Part shown: piece by piece, positions 44,881 through 53,385 of the stretch
Position numbering within the stretch: position 1 is the first letter of the stretch
Layout: the number at the start of each line of letters is the position of its first letter
NCBI GenBank assembly: GCA_946480785.1
Contig: CAMLLD010000028.1
Coordinates: 1-64,000, forward strand
DNA: 64,000 nucleotides
Source of the DNA: an uncultured Blastocatellia bacterium
Lineage (GTDB): Bacteria; Acidobacteriota; Blastocatellia; Pyrinomonadales; Pyrinomonadaceae
Direction: 5' to 3'
Translations under genes and position numbers: made by a program
Notes under the pieces: model-generated
Seen by the model: the letters and a program-made list of their open reading frames with translations, nothing else
Databases searched by the model: none
What the model was told of the DNA's origin: nothing

Positions 44881-45130
44881 CATAACTTGTGCGTGGTGAT
44901 TCAGTCTATACACGAATAAACATTACGCCAGAGTTTTTCAAACACTGCATAAACACGAAAGCGGCAAGTCATCTTACCCGTTCGCGTGATATTCTTTTTG
45001 CCTGCCGTGGCGCTGCATACCACCGCAAATCTTATCGTACCGAGACTACCTTGCTGGTGCGCAAGGTTGCTGGCTGAATTTTACCTAAGCGGAGCACAAC
45101 CAGCATGTCAGCCTTCGCCTGAAAGTCGAG

Positions 45131-46009
45131 TTGTCCGTGGCGAATAGCCATCAGCGAAGAAAAGAAAAACGAGCGCAGCAGACTGCTAATCGAGATCGGC
45201 TGTGGGTCATCGCGGAACACCCGCTTTTGTCAGGCGGTGCAGGGGCGATGGCAGCGATAGGCATAGGTGCGGAGTTGTCTGCAGCGCCGAAGCTTGCGGC
45301 ATTGTGCTATATCGCAGCGTTAGCGCTCTTGGCTGTTGTGTTTCTTCGCGCCGATCTCTTTCGAGTTGCACATATAAAAGCTTGGACTATGTTAGTTGCA
45401 ACGGCTACGTTGTTAATTGTGCTTTGGTTCACGATTCGTTCAGAGCCTCCGCCATCCGCGCGCGAAATCGCAAAGGCAATTGCCACAGAATTACCCGCGA
45501 CTATCAGAGATCCAACTTTTGTCGATGCCAATGGCGAGGTGTGGATAACACTGGGCGGCGCTGACTTAGGATTCGCCTTGTCAGATCTTGGCCCAAACGG
45601 TATACCCCTAAGACATATCGTTCCCGGTGATGATGAATTTCTACCGATCCTTGTGAGCGTCAAACAAGGAAAGCTCTACGCAGATATGAGGCTTTCTGAT
45701 TCGTCTTGCCAACCCGCTGTGGTGCTGCAAAGCAACAGAATTACATTAAATCCCGGGAACTGGGATCGCAATATGAATGAGAGCGCATTGGAGGTCGTGG
45801 ACGATAACTATAATCCGATGTTTCAGCTTGTATATCTCAGGCCGGGCCAGATAAAAATCAACGGGCTTTTTTGCACTCACACTCGAATCATTTACGCGAG
45901 TAATGATGGCCTCGTAATGAGACCGCGAAACGAGCCGATGCCGTTCTCGCTTCAAAGAATGTTTAAGTACCCCGCCGCCAAGTATCCAAGCATGCTGGAA
46001 AACGAATAG
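45131..46009 (+). CDS. membrane protein with exported C-terminal domain, 292 aa
   Basis: Start TTG 45131 or GTG 45137; both are weakly supported, with GAG upstream. After a basic N-terminus (SHQRRKEKRAQQTANRDR) there are three hydrophobic segments (SGGAGAMAAIGIGAEL, LAALCYIAALALLAVVFL, AWTMLVATATLLIVLWFTI). A C-terminal domain of about 190 residues (PPSAREIAKAIATELPATIRDPTFVDANGEVWITLGGADLG onward) with a beta-rich pattern and a few Cys residues follows. No family is known. It lies directly before the frameshifted protease on the opposite strand, in a region of decayed genes. Confidence 0.55.
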   Translation: MSVANSHQRRKEKRAQQTANRDRLWVIAEHPLLSGGAGAMAAIGIGAELSAAPKLAALCYIAALALLAVVFLRADLFRVAHIKAWTMLVATATLLIVLWFTIRSEPPPSAREIAKAIATELPATIRDPTFVDANGEVWITLGGADLGFALSDLGPNGIPLRHIVPGDDEFLPILVSVKQGKLYADMRLSDSSCQPAVVLQSNRITLNPGNWDRNMNESALEVVDDNYNPMFQLVYLRPGQIKINGLFCTHTRIIYASNDGLVMRPRNEPMPFSLQRMFKYPAAKYPSMLENE

Positions 46010-46110
46010 GTGAAATGACTTTGAGGCCGATATTGGACTATGAGGCAAGCCTAGATAACTAGGAACAACGCAACAACGGCTTGGCTCATAAGTGCCGATT
46101 TACCCGCTTT

Positions 46111-46126
46111 TGCCTCAAAAATCATT
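46111..46126 (+). repeat. inverted repeat, left arm
   Basis: TGCCTCAAAAATCATT. Its reverse complement AATGATTTTTGAGGCA matches 46962-46977 (AATCATTTTTGAGGCA) with one mismatch. The two arms flank the frameshifted protease fragment, about 835 bp apart. Confidence 0.5.
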
Positions 46127-46228
46127 TTGACGGCTTCTACGTCCTCGCGCTTTACGCGGTCAACCCGATTGAGGGGAAAGGGAAGAATTTAGAACTTCAG
46201 AGCTAGCTTCTTCAACGTTTCTTTTTCC

Positions 46229-46824
46229 TCAAGAGTAATCCAAAGTACCTATAAATCGTTTCGCATAATCGTCTTCTGCTGCGTTTATAATTTTCGTCAT
46301 TTCCTCGCTATTTATGATGCTCAGAACATCTTGAATTGGCGTTACCATTGCAATCCCCGTATTCAATCGTTCGGTTTCTTCGCCCTCGTCCGCGACGGCT
46401 ACATCATGCGCGCGCCGTTCCAAGTCCCAGTGTCCGCGTATCATTCCAAGAGAAATGTCTTTCGCTTAATCGTCATCCCACCAAGATCAATGCGCTTCTC
46501 AACCATGTTTGGACCAAGTCGCCAAAAATCCAAGTGAACGAAAACAGGGGAGCCACTAATGCCGCCAATTGATCGCAGCTCTACGAGGTAGACATTGCAA
46601 GTTCCCGGCAACTCATCATCAGCGTCTGTTACGAGCGGTTCATCTGGCATCGAAGCAATGATCCCTGTGCGCATAATCGGAGTGTTTCGCTCGTTGCCAA
46701 ACTTCTTCGAGAAAAGCCCAATTGCAAACACGTCATCACCTATACCGATGCTTTCCTCGTGAACCCTTTTATCCGTAGCGAAGTTTTCAATACGCATATC
46801 AGCATCGCCGGGGCTAAAGCCCAC
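46229..46824 (-). pseudogene. frameshifted trypsin-like protease fragment
   Basis: Two adjacent minus-strand frames together read like the C-terminal two thirds of a trypsin-like protease. The first (46824-46441) has IGIGDDVFAIGLFSKKFG, SMPDEPLV, YLVELRSIGGISGSPVFV with the nucleophile Ser. The second (46444-46229) continues MIRGHWDLERRAHDVAVAD and ERLNTGIAMVTPIQDVL. One base change of frame near 46450 joins them (SLGMIRGHWD). The His part at the N-terminus is missing; upstream there is a stop in frame. The fragment is flanked by inverted repeats. I call it a pseudogene; sequencing error cannot be excluded for the frameshift but would not restore the N-terminus. Confidence 0.7.
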
Positions 46825-46961
46825 ATAAATATTTTGGGAAACCGCTCATGCGGTCGTCACAGTATAGACCGTTATGAAGGGATTTGTTTTTTTTCATTGC
46901 GAACCTCCCATCTTGGAGGCCCACAAGACCTCATTGGTCAATCTGATTGTTGAGTCAAACG

Positions 46962-46977
46962 AATCATTTTTGAGGCA
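46962..46977 (-). repeat. inverted repeat, right arm
   Basis: AATCATTTTTGAGGCA, partner of 46111-46126. It lies 14 bases before the AGGCAAAGCC hairpin, which itself shares the TGAGGCAA motif seen at 46041. Confidence 0.5.
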
Positions 46978-46990
46978 GACTCGATTTGTG

Positions 46991-47022
46991 AGGCAAAGCC
47001 AGCGAAACCGGCTTTGCCTTTT
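46991..47022 (+). terminator. intrinsic terminator-like hairpin
   Basis: A perfect 10-base stem AGGCAAAGCC/GGCTTTGCCT with a nine-base loop and TTT after it. Confidence 0.65.
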
Positions 47023-47128
47023 AGGTGAATAAAATGGAACCTTCATTTCTACAAGAAAATCATTTGACGATCGTGCGGTCTTTCGCGGAAATTGAGTTCA
47101 CTAGTGATAGCCTTCCGCATGGAGGAAC

Positions 47129-47371
47129 ATGAGCATAGTAAAACGGGATGTCGGATTCTTCGTCCTGTCCTTATTGGCGGCAAGTTTGCTGACATTTTTT
47201 ATGCCCAAGTGGCTGCGAGTTATGTCAAAGCGGCCGGAGCGAGTAGAAAGCCTCCGCACATGTGAGGTTGTGCTTAAGGAATGCCTTAACCAGTCGAAAC
47301 CGGGCGACTGTGCGGACACATATGAGGACTGTGTGGATCAGGCTCTAGGCGCTCTCAGCGCGCTCTTGTGA
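47129..47371 (+). CDS. small anchored Cys-containing protein, 80 aa
   Basis: ATG 47129 has GGAGGAAC directly upstream. An N-terminal hydrophobic anchor or signal (DVGFFVLSLLAASLLTFFM) is followed by a short helical domain with four cysteines in a symmetric pattern (TCEVVLKECLNQSKPGDCADTYEDC), which could form two disulfides linking two antiparallel helices as in CHCH-like hairpins. The C-terminus is hydrophobic (ALGALSALL). No family recognised. It sits among decayed genes but is itself intact. Confidence 0.55.
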   Translation: MSIVKRDVGFFVLSLLAASLLTFFMPKWLRVMSKRPERVESLRTCEVVLKECLNQSKPGDCADTYEDCVDQALGALSALL

Positions 47372-47396
47372 AAAGCCGCTTTTCGATTCCTAACTC

Positions 47397-47693
47397 GTGG
47401 ACAGATTGGATCACACGCACAGGTACCTTGCAAGCTGGAGTGACGTTGTATTCGCTAGCGTGACGAAAATCTACAGCACGATCTCAGGCCGTCGGTTTTC
47501 AACCGATCTGCCCGATGCAAAGGCGCGTGGCTGCTTGGCCCATCTGCCGCACCATAACAGTGTGTTCAGGCATCTTGAATCGCCAGCGTTGACGCCTTAC
47601 CCTTACGAGCTGATCACGTTAAGCGCCGCGCCGCTCAAGTCAATCGAAACAGACTTCGCCGTTGACAGCGCAAGTAAACGAGGCGTTGTGTAA
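47397..47693 (+). mobile_element. transposase fragment (IS remnant)
   Basis: A 98-residue frame, of which KIYSTISGRRFSTDLPDAKA, the HNSVFRHLESPALTP stretch and PLKSIETDFAVDS match a DDE transposase type that I remember as KVYSTMSGRRFxxDLREAxxxGYIxxxPHxNSxFNYLExPxLTP...PLKxxExDFAxDSSGF. The last visible piece holds the first catalytic Asp (DFAVDS). After it the frame turns into unrelated sequence (ASKRGVV) and stops, so most of the enzyme is gone. I found no terminal inverted repeats. This is a dead remnant that marks past insertion in this accessory region. Confidence 0.7.
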
Positions 47694-47746
47694 GGTGCTT
47701 TGCCACAACCTATGCGTCGTGATTCAATCAATCCATGAGTTAGGGC

Positions 47747-48095
47747 TTGAAGCGGGTTTTAGCCAATGAAAGGGTTGTAGATGTGGTGGTAACTGAAGTC
47801 CAGTACGGGCAAATGTTAGAACGTCTTTTGGGCCGAATCGGCGCAGAGATTGGCGTCACATTCAGGCGCTATTCCTTAGCTGCGTGGGAGCAAGGCGAGT
47901 ACAACTCCGGCGCTTGGACCTATGATTACGATAACGCCTTTCAGGTCACACTCTGTGTTTGGTTGGATCGACTCACAAAACGATTACGGAAGTCCTCAGC
48001 CCAACCCCAATTGTTTCAGCCGACGAGGAAGCGAGTTTTGAGGTGCGGCTAAAGGACGCCGCCGCTAACCTGAGCCACCCGCAACCCTCAGACTA
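47747..48095 (+). pseudogene. frameshifted gene fragment, function unknown
   Basis: A first frame from TTG 47747 gives VVDVVVTEVQYGQMLERLLG, EIGVTFRRYSLAAWEQGEYNSGAWTYDYDNAFQVTL. A second frame from about 47960 to TAA 48095 gives a protein-like tail (LVGSTHKTITEVLSPTPIVSADEEASFEVRLKDAAANLSHPQPSD). The first frame ends in low-quality sequence after about 47960, so a frameshift there is likely. No family is recognised. The 3' end overlaps the fragment on the opposite strand. Confidence 0.4.
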
Positions 48096-48396
48096 ATTTT
48101 TGGGCAGAAACGATAGTTACAGTAATAATCACCATTAAAAAGGCAAACCCCATAAAGACATAATCTCTATTATCGGACGCGAAGGGTACATTGTTCGTCC
48201 TAGCCAGCGGATCGCGTACCAACCAGGGCATGTAGTTATAACCATTCTTTTCCGCCGCAGCCTTTAAAGACTCGTTACCCATGACGATATAGACGTAGCC
48301 GTCCCACGAAGGCAGGCCTCTGTTCCCCCTGATTGTGAGCTGAGGGTGGGGTTCGTTATGAAGCAACTGGCACTGCTCACTCGAGCATATTCGCAA
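48088..48396 (-). pseudogene. partial duplicate of the 43741-44880 gene
   Basis: Codes for WDGYVYIVMGNESLKAAAEK and then NGYNYMPWLVRDP, which equals the segment near residues 279-310 of the hypothetical protein at 43741-44880. About 90 of 98 bases are the same. Before and after this block the sequence is unrelated; downstream it runs into a membrane-helix-like tail (YVFMGFAFLMVIITVTIVSAQKLV). It is a gene fragment in opposite orientation, 3.6 kb away, pointing to a duplication and rearrangement. Not likely to be functional. Confidence 0.6.
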
Positions 48397-48431
48397 ACAC
48401 CTTAAGCTTCGCTGAGTGATGCGATCGCGCT

Positions 48432-49661
48432 CTACCTTTCAGCCTGTTGCTTAAGCACCCTGCTCTGCCTAAACCGTGCGGCTTTGAAGAGTCGCCCGGA
48501 TAACGTGTAGATCCGTTCCGATTCCTTGGCGAGCAATGGCGCGAGAGTCGCCAGGATCAGGACATAGAGCGCGGCGAAGGGTTGTAGTAGAGGCGCAAGG
48601 CCGCCGGCTTGTGCGAGCTTCGCCACGATGATCGAGAATTCTCCGCGGCCGAGGAGTGTGAGGCCGACGTTGACTGACTTCGAGGCCGTCTGACCCGCCA
48701 CTCGCCCGGCCAGTTGACCTGCCACAATCACTCCCACGAGCGACAGCAACGCGGCGCCCACCGAGAGCCAAACCGCTCCTCCCAACGCAAACGGATCAAC
48801 CGTCAGACCAAAACCAAAAAAGAAGATCCCACCGAAGAAGTCACGGAACGGCACGACCAGTCGCTCGAGTCTCGCGCTGTGCTCTGTTTCACCGAGGATT
48901 AGTCCCAGCAACAACGCGCCGATCGCCTCCGCGACGTGAATCGTTTCGCCCAAACCCGCAAACAGAAACAACAGCGCAAACACGGCCATGACGAAGACTT
49001 CGTTTGACGAGATGCGCAGCAGTCGATTCAAGAGCGGCGTGGCCCACCGTCCAATTACCAACAACCCAACAATGAATCCAAGCGCCAGTCCCGCCGACGA
49101 CAACACACCACCAAACGATGTTGCGCCACTCAGAACAATTCCCGACAACAACGACAAATAGACCGCGAGAAAAACGTCCTCATACATCGTGATGCCGAGG
49201 ATGAGCTCCGACTCCGGATTCGCTGTCCGGCGGTAATCAAACAAAATCTTGGCGACGATCGCGCTGGATGAAATCGTGGTAATGCCGGCGATCACCATTG
49301 TCTCTTTCACAGAAAATCCAGCGAGATATGCGTACAGCAATCCAAGCGTGAAGTTGATGACGATATAAATGGTCCCACCCACGAAAATTGAGCGGCCGGC
49401 CTGGATCAAGCGGCTGACGTTTGACTCCAGGCCGAGATAGAAAAGCAGAAAGAGGATGCCGACGCGCCCCATAAACTCAATCAACGGCGCCGTGCTGATA
49501 AAGCGAAAGTCGAAGACACTAAACTGCGGCGCGTGTGGGCCAACCACCATACCGATCAAGATAAGGAACGGAACGTTAGACAGACGGAGTTTGGCCGCGA
49601 GCGACACGGCCGCAGCAATCAAGATCAGAGCAAGACCAATTTCGAGAATTTGATGGTCCAT
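48432..49661 (-). CDS. CPA2-family K+(cation)/H+ antiporter, KhtU-like
   Basis: A 409-aa integral membrane antiporter with about 12 helices. CPA2/Kef features are present: ILIGMVVGPHAPQF in the N-terminus, GILFLLFYLGLESNVSRL, TTISSSAIVAKILFD and ITMYEDVFLAVYLSL (the acidic ED pair in the ion pathway), AEAIGALLLGLILGET, and GLTLLGRGEFSIIVAK. It has no RCK domain of its own, but the next gene encodes one, as in the KhtTU system of Bacillus, where KhtT gates the KhtU antiporter for K+ efflux. Only 4 bp separate the two genes. I infer a K+/H+ efflux role under stress. Confidence 0.88.
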   Translation of the reverse strand: MDHQILEIGLALILIAAAVSLAAKLRLSNVPFLILIGMVVGPHAPQFSVFDFRFISTAPLIEFMGRVGILFLLFYLGLESNVSRLIQAGRSIFVGGTIYIVINFTLGLLYAYLAGFSVKETMVIAGITTISSSAIVAKILFDYRRTANPESELILGITMYEDVFLAVYLSLLSGIVLSGATSFGGVLSSAGLALGFIVGLLVIGRWATPLLNRLLRISSNEVFVMAVFALLFLFAGLGETIHVAEAIGALLLGLILGETEHSARLERLVVPFRDFFGGIFFFGFGLTVDPFALGGAVWLSVGAALLSLVGVIVAGQLAGRVAGQTASKSVNVGLTLLGRGEFSIIVAKLAQAGGLAPLLQPFAALYVLILATLAPLLAKESERIYTLSGRLFKAARFRQSRVLKQQAER

Positions 49662-49665
49662 TCGT

Positions 49666-50166
49666 CTACTCGACTCTGCCCGTTACCAAGAGTCGTTTTA
49701 ACTTCGCGATGGTCCGGCGGTCACCCGCGAGGACGAGTGTCGCGCCTTCGTTAAGAATCGTGTCGGCTTCCGGATTGATGCGCTTGACGCGATCCGGCTC
49801 GATGATCGACACGATCGACGCGCCACTGGCGGTGCGCACTTGCAGATCACGAATACTCTTCCCGATACAGACCGACCCAGGCTCGATCGTGTACCACTCG
49901 AGCAACAAGTCGTCGAGAACGATTTCCGCAGACGGCAAGGCCTTCGGTACATAAGTAAGGCCACCGATGATGCCGGCGATCTGTCGCGCCTCGCTGTCGG
50001 CGAGCGTCACCACCGAAGCAACGCGATCGGGATGCTTGCGCGTGAAGTGATAGAGCTCGCGCGTGCCGTCGTCGTGAATCACGATGACCAGACGGTCGCC
50101 GTTAGCCGTTTCGATTTGAAACTTCCGCCCGATACCCGGCAGAGCTGCCTCACTAATAGTCGACAT
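49666..50166 (-). CDS. RCK_C (TrkA-C) regulatory subunit, KhtT-like
   Basis: A 166-aa cytoplasmic protein. The N-terminal half (GIGRKFQIETANGDRLVIVIHDDGTRELYHF) matches the KhtT N-terminal module and the C-terminal half (about 82-160; LLEWYTIEPGSVCIGKSIRDLQVRTASGASIVSI, LNEGATLVLAGDRRTIAKLKRLL) is an RCK_C domain that binds a small ligand. This layout equals KhtT/YhaT, the regulator of the antiporter encoded directly downstream. Upstream lies a universal stress protein gene on the same strand, so all three probably form one stress operon. Confidence 0.85.
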   Translation of the reverse strand: MSTISEAALPGIGRKFQIETANGDRLVIVIHDDGTRELYHFTRKHPDRVASVVTLADSEARQIAGIIGGLTYVPKALPSAEIVLDDLLLEWYTIEPGSVCIGKSIRDLQVRTASGASIVSIIEPDRVKRINPEADTILNEGATLVLAGDRRTIAKLKRLLVTGRVE

Positions 50167-50181
50167 CTTTGAGTTCCCTTC

Positions 50182-51033
50182 TTAACGAACAACCTCCAGC
50201 GAACAATCTGTGTTTGCCGTTAAGGACGCACAGATGCCGCTGTCCAAAAATCCCTCGGTGTGATCGCCGCCAAGCTGTGAACCAAACACGATGCAATCGG
50301 CTCCCCAGTCATTTGCTTCGGCAATTAACACGTCGCGCGCGTCGCCTTCCAGGATTCCGGCTGAGATCTTTAAACCGTCCACGAGCAATTCCCGAAACAC
50401 GCCAACGGGCGCAGTCATGCGATCGTCAGTGTTCACTACGCGCAACTCCGTGCCCGGCGGCCAGGTGCGCTGTAAAACGTAGCGAAGAACGCGGTCGGCA
50501 GCGCGAGATCGATCCAGTCCGACCAACACTCGCAAATCGGTTCTCTCATCTTTCGTAACGGCGCGGCCGATGCGTACCGAACACGGCGCATGGCTAGCGA
50601 CTTCCAGCGAAACGCTGCCGAGTAGCAATCGCCCCAGCGCAGAACGTCCCTGTGTACCGACAACGATTAGATCGGCGCACCAATTTGCAGCGACGCGAAT
50701 CAATTCCGTCGCCGGTTTCTCCGCGGCAACTTCAGACTGAACTTGCCACGACGGATAAAGCGACTTCAGTTGCGACGCGCCACAGCACGCGAAGCGCTTC
50801 GCTTCCGTTAACGCCTCAGACACTTGCCGGTTGGCATGCTCAACAATCAACTGTACTCGCTCGCCTACAAAGGTCTGCTCGATGATGCGGTGGCTCGCGA
50901 ACGGAGCAACAAGCGGAGCATCGCCCACCGTCACGACAAGAGCCTCGACGTCGCGTGGCAGTCCCGCTCGTTGTAGATCCGCGATGGCCGCGTTTGCATA
51001 ACTCGAGCCGTCGTATCCGATCAGCACTCTCAT
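50182..51033 (-). CDS. tandem universal stress protein
   Basis: A 283-aa cytoplasmic protein with two UspA domains. The first (about 1-140) has RVLIGYDGSSYANAAIADL and the ATP-binding pattern IVVGTQGRSALGRLLLGSVSLEVASHAPCSVRIGR (GxxGxxxxxxGSVSxxV). The second (about 150-283) has RVLVGLDRSRAADRVLRYVL and CIVFGSQLGGDHTEGFLDSGICASLTANTDCSLEVVR, where the ATP motif is altered. Its ATG overlaps the stop of the small membrane gene, and the KhtT-like gene follows 15 bp later. It is likely a stress-responsive nucleotide-binding partner of the antiporter. Confidence 0.9.
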   Translation of the reverse strand: MRVLIGYDGSSYANAAIADLQRAGLPRDVEALVVTVGDAPLVAPFASHRIIEQTFVGERVQLIVEHANRQVSEALTEAKRFACCGASQLKSLYPSWQVQSEVAAEKPATELIRVAANWCADLIVVGTQGRSALGRLLLGSVSLEVASHAPCSVRIGRAVTKDERTDLRVLVGLDRSRAADRVLRYVLQRTWPPGTELRVVNTDDRMTAPVGVFRELLVDGLKISAGILEGDARDVLIAEANDWGADCIVFGSQLGGDHTEGFLDSGICASLTANTDCSLEVVR

Positions 51034-51278
51034 TGCATCGGAACCTCTGGAACGTTATTGCCTTCGGTTGCCTGGACCAACTTCCGATCTTTGCCTTCCA
51101 AATCAGCAAACGCGGCGGCCAATAGCACAAGGCACATGAGCACGGTTGAAACAACATAGAGCAATGCGACTTGCTCCCAATAAATGAGCGCGGAGACCAA
51201 AGCTAATGCGCCCAGTGCAGACAGTTTCGTGCGTCCGCGCCATTTGCGGCGCTTTCGCATCTCGACAGTTTTCGACAT
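51030..51278 (-). CDS. small membrane protein, 82 aa
   Basis: ATG 51278 has AAAGGA seven bases upstream; the frame continues to 51338 without support. A basic N-terminus (MRKRRKWRGRTK) leads to two hydrophobic segments (LSALGALALVSALIYWEQ and VALLYVVSTVLMCLVLLAAAFADL). Its stop overlaps the ATG of the universal stress protein gene (ATGA), so it is the first gene of the Usp-KhtT-KhtU operon. It may help localise that system; function unknown. Confidence 0.6.
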   Translation of the reverse strand: MSKTVEMRKRRKWRGRTKLSALGALALVSALIYWEQVALLYVVSTVLMCLVLLAAAFADLEGKDRKLVQATEGNNVPEVPMQ

Positions 51279-51363
51279 GAACAGTCCTTTCCCTTCACTC
51301 GTCAGCGCAATGCGCGTGACGAAACGCTGGTCCAACAATCAGGAGAATTTAGTTAAGACAGAG

Positions 51364-51750
51364 TTAGGACTGGAAAGGCGGCGCGCGGCCTGAATGCGGG
51401 CCTATAAACGACAGACAAGAGAGTTTGTCTGCTTCGGATGCAAACGAATAAACGACAGAGCTGGCGACGGGCCGTGTGCCCGCTACAGACTTGCAAACGA
51501 GATCCAGAGCTTGACGCTTGCCTCGCTTCTGAGTTTGCGCCGGTACATCGAGCGGACCGTATTTGGCGACTGAGAGTTCATCCAGCGTACCCGCATCGAT
51601 GATCTCACCGGAGTCACGAATCGGCGCCAGTGATGGATTCGGGAACGGCGTGAGACGCATCCCCTCGCCGACCGAAAAGCACAACGAACCAATGATCACC
51701 GCCAACAGCGCGGCAGTCATAGAGTTCGTTATGCGTGAAAACATTTTCAT
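51364..51750 (-). CDS. small exported protein, 128 aa
   Basis: Start ATG 51750 (MKMFSRITNSM) gives a normal signal peptide (TAALLAVIIGSLCFSVGEG). The mature region of about 100 residues has no known domain; it contains Pro-rich and charged stretches (RLTPFPNPSLAPIRDSGEII, VAKYGPLDVPAQTQKRGKRQAL) and two Cys residues. It is 85 bp upstream of the Usp operon but separated by a non-coding interval, so it probably has its own transcript. The ribosome site is weak (GAATGAAA). Confidence 0.5.
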   Translation of the reverse strand: MKMFSRITNSMTAALLAVIIGSLCFSVGEGMRLTPFPNPSLAPIRDSGEIIDAGTLDELSVAKYGPLDVPAQTQKRGKRQALDLVCKSVAGTRPVASSVVYSFASEADKLSCLSFIGPHSGRAPPFQS

Positions 51751-51828
51751 TCGGTTGGCACTATAACAGATCCGCGCACGTTCTCGTAATTGGTCCAATT
51801 TCAGCTCGCAATCGAGAAAACCCGCGCT

Positions 51829-52728
51829 CTACTTCCCTTCCGCGTGTTGCTTGAGTACGCGCAGAAACGCTGCGGCGGCTGGTGAGAAACTGGCGCCGCG
51901 GCGATGCGCGGCCCAGAGTGTTCGAGTGTGGCTGAGTCCGCGTACCGGAACACTGACCAACACACCGCGCTCCAACTCTTCACGCACGCACATGCGCGGC
52001 ACGAACGCCAAACCCACTCGCTTCTGCACGAAACGTTTGATCGTTTCGATCGTCGCGAGCTCGAGCGTGATATTGAGCGGCGTGTGATGACGCGCAAATG
52101 CTTCAATCACTTTCACCCGCGATCCGGATTTAACGTTGTGAGCAATGAACGATTCGCCGCCCAGGTCTTTGATCCGCACCGACGAGCGCGCCGCAAGCGG
52201 ATGCTTCGGACTCATGATGAGCGCGAGCTCGTCTTTTAAAACCGGAAACGCTTCAATCTCGCGGTCCTCCGGTTCCGAAGCCATCAACGCAAAGTCGATG
52301 GTGCGTTCGAGCACTTCACGCGGCAAGTGGCTCGAGACGTGACGAAAGATCTCCACCTTCACGTTCGGATGTCGCTCGCGAAACGTCAGGATCAATTCCG
52401 GCAAAAGATAGAGCGACGTGCTTTCGTTTGCCCCAACGCGAACGCGGCCGCGCTTCATGCTTTGCAACTCGGCAATCGCCTGCCCCACCTGGTCGCGCAG
52501 CCCGAGAATGCGTTGCGCGTAGTCGTAGACGACCTGTCCCGCTTCGGTCAGCACCGGAGTTTTCTGCGTCCGATCGAGCAACGGCAACCCGATCTCTTCT
52601 TCAAGCCGGCGAATAGCGATGCTCACCGCCGGCTGCGTGCGAAACACCTTGTCGGCTGCTTTAGAAAAACTCTTCTCTTGCACCACGCTCGAGAAGTATT
52701 CCAGTTGGGCCATCTCCATGCGGCGCAT
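51829..52728 (-). CDS. LysR-type transcriptional regulator
   Basis: A 299-aa regulator. The N-terminal winged helix-turn-helix spans about residues 5-65 (MAQLEYFSSVVQEKSFSKAADKVFRTQPAVSIAIRRLEEEIGLPLLDR), a linker helix follows, and the C-terminal substrate-binding domain runs from about 92 to 293 (GRVRVGANESTSLYLLPELI; FIAHNVKSGSRVKVIEAF; VQKRVGLAFVPRMCV). LysR regulators usually control a divergent neighbour; here a 183-aa gene of unknown function starts 102 bp away on the plus strand and is the likely target. The co-inducer cannot be named. MEMAQLEY at 52719 is an alternative start. Confidence 0.93.
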   Translation of the reverse strand: MRRMEMAQLEYFSSVVQEKSFSKAADKVFRTQPAVSIAIRRLEEEIGLPLLDRTQKTPVLTEAGQVVYDYAQRILGLRDQVGQAIAELQSMKRGRVRVGANESTSLYLLPELILTFRERHPNVKVEIFRHVSSHLPREVLERTIDFALMASEPEDREIEAFPVLKDELALIMSPKHPLAARSSVRIKDLGGESFIAHNVKSGSRVKVIEAFARHHTPLNITLELATIETIKRFVQKRVGLAFVPRMCVREELERGVLVSVPVRGLSHTRTLWAAHRRGASFSPAAAAFLRVLKQHAEGK

Positions 52729-52830
52729 TATAACCAGATTTATAATTCGCCAAGAACAATAAGTGCGGTAGTAATGGATTGCAGGTCCGCTTGATCTGTG
52801 GCGCGCGTTCCCCTAAAGTGACGGGTTCTT

Positions 52831-53382
52831 ATGGCGATACGGATTGAGAACCAGTACGAGGGCACGCTGCCGAAAGGCACGCTGGAACAGGTCGAGGAAG
52901 CTTTCGACAGCTTACCAAGAGAGCACACCCGCGGCATCGAACGCATCAGACTCGTGCCGTTCATTTCCGATCCGCGCATCAGAGGACAGTTTCAGGCGAG
53001 CGAACTGCCGGGACTCTATCATCCGCGCCAGGGCCCGAAAGGTCCGTGGCTGGAAATCGCGGTGAACGTCCTGCTGCCCGGCGATAAACCATTTCACAAA
53101 CGGATCATTCCGCGGCTGTCGTACAAGAGTAATCTGGTGGCGTTAATATTCTCGCTCGTGGGCCAGCACTACCATCTCACGCTCAAGCACTCACTCAAGA
53201 AAACGCAGCTCGAACCGGCAATAAGGCAGTACACCGAGCGGCAGTTGAAGACGTGGAACGAGAAGAAGCACACGTTTCGCGCGCGCCTCTTCAAGCCGTT
53301 GCAACCGACGTTTGAGCGTTGGGCCAAGTCGTTGCAGAAGCGGGCCGCGGCGGAGAAGAAGAAGAGCCTCGCTTCGAAATAG
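52831..53382 (+). CDS. hypothetical protein, 183 aa
   Basis: Divergent from the LysR gene. The protein is basic, especially at the C-terminus (RARLFKPLQPTFERWAKSLQKRAAAEKKKSLASK), and has a conserved-looking core (ENQYEGTLPKGTLEQVEEAFDSLPREHTRGIERIRLVPF and IPRLSYKSNLVALIFSLVGQHYHLTL). The H-x-x-x-L patterns do not form an HExxH zinc motif. No signal peptide. Its ATG 52831 follows GTGACGGGTTCTT without a clear ribosome site. Family unknown; the basic tail may bind nucleic acid. Confidence 0.6.
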   Translation: MAIRIENQYEGTLPKGTLEQVEEAFDSLPREHTRGIERIRLVPFISDPRIRGQFQASELPGLYHPRQGPKGPWLEIAVNVLLPGDKPFHKRIIPRLSYKSNLVALIFSLVGQHYHLTLKHSLKKTQLEPAIRQYTERQLKTWNEKKHTFRARLFKPLQPTFERWAKSLQKRAAAEKKKSLASK

Positions 53383-53385
53383 TTT

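Larger units (their letters stand above)
46825..47128. other. non-coding region with terminator
   Basis: The 304-bp gap holds the right inverted-repeat arm (46962-46977) and a hairpin AGGCAAAGCC/GGCTTTGCCT (46991-47019) followed by TTT, which is a good plus-strand terminator. No gene precedes it on the plus strand here, so it may be a leftover of a deleted gene. The ribosome site GGAGG for the next gene is at 47121-47125. Confidence 0.5.
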
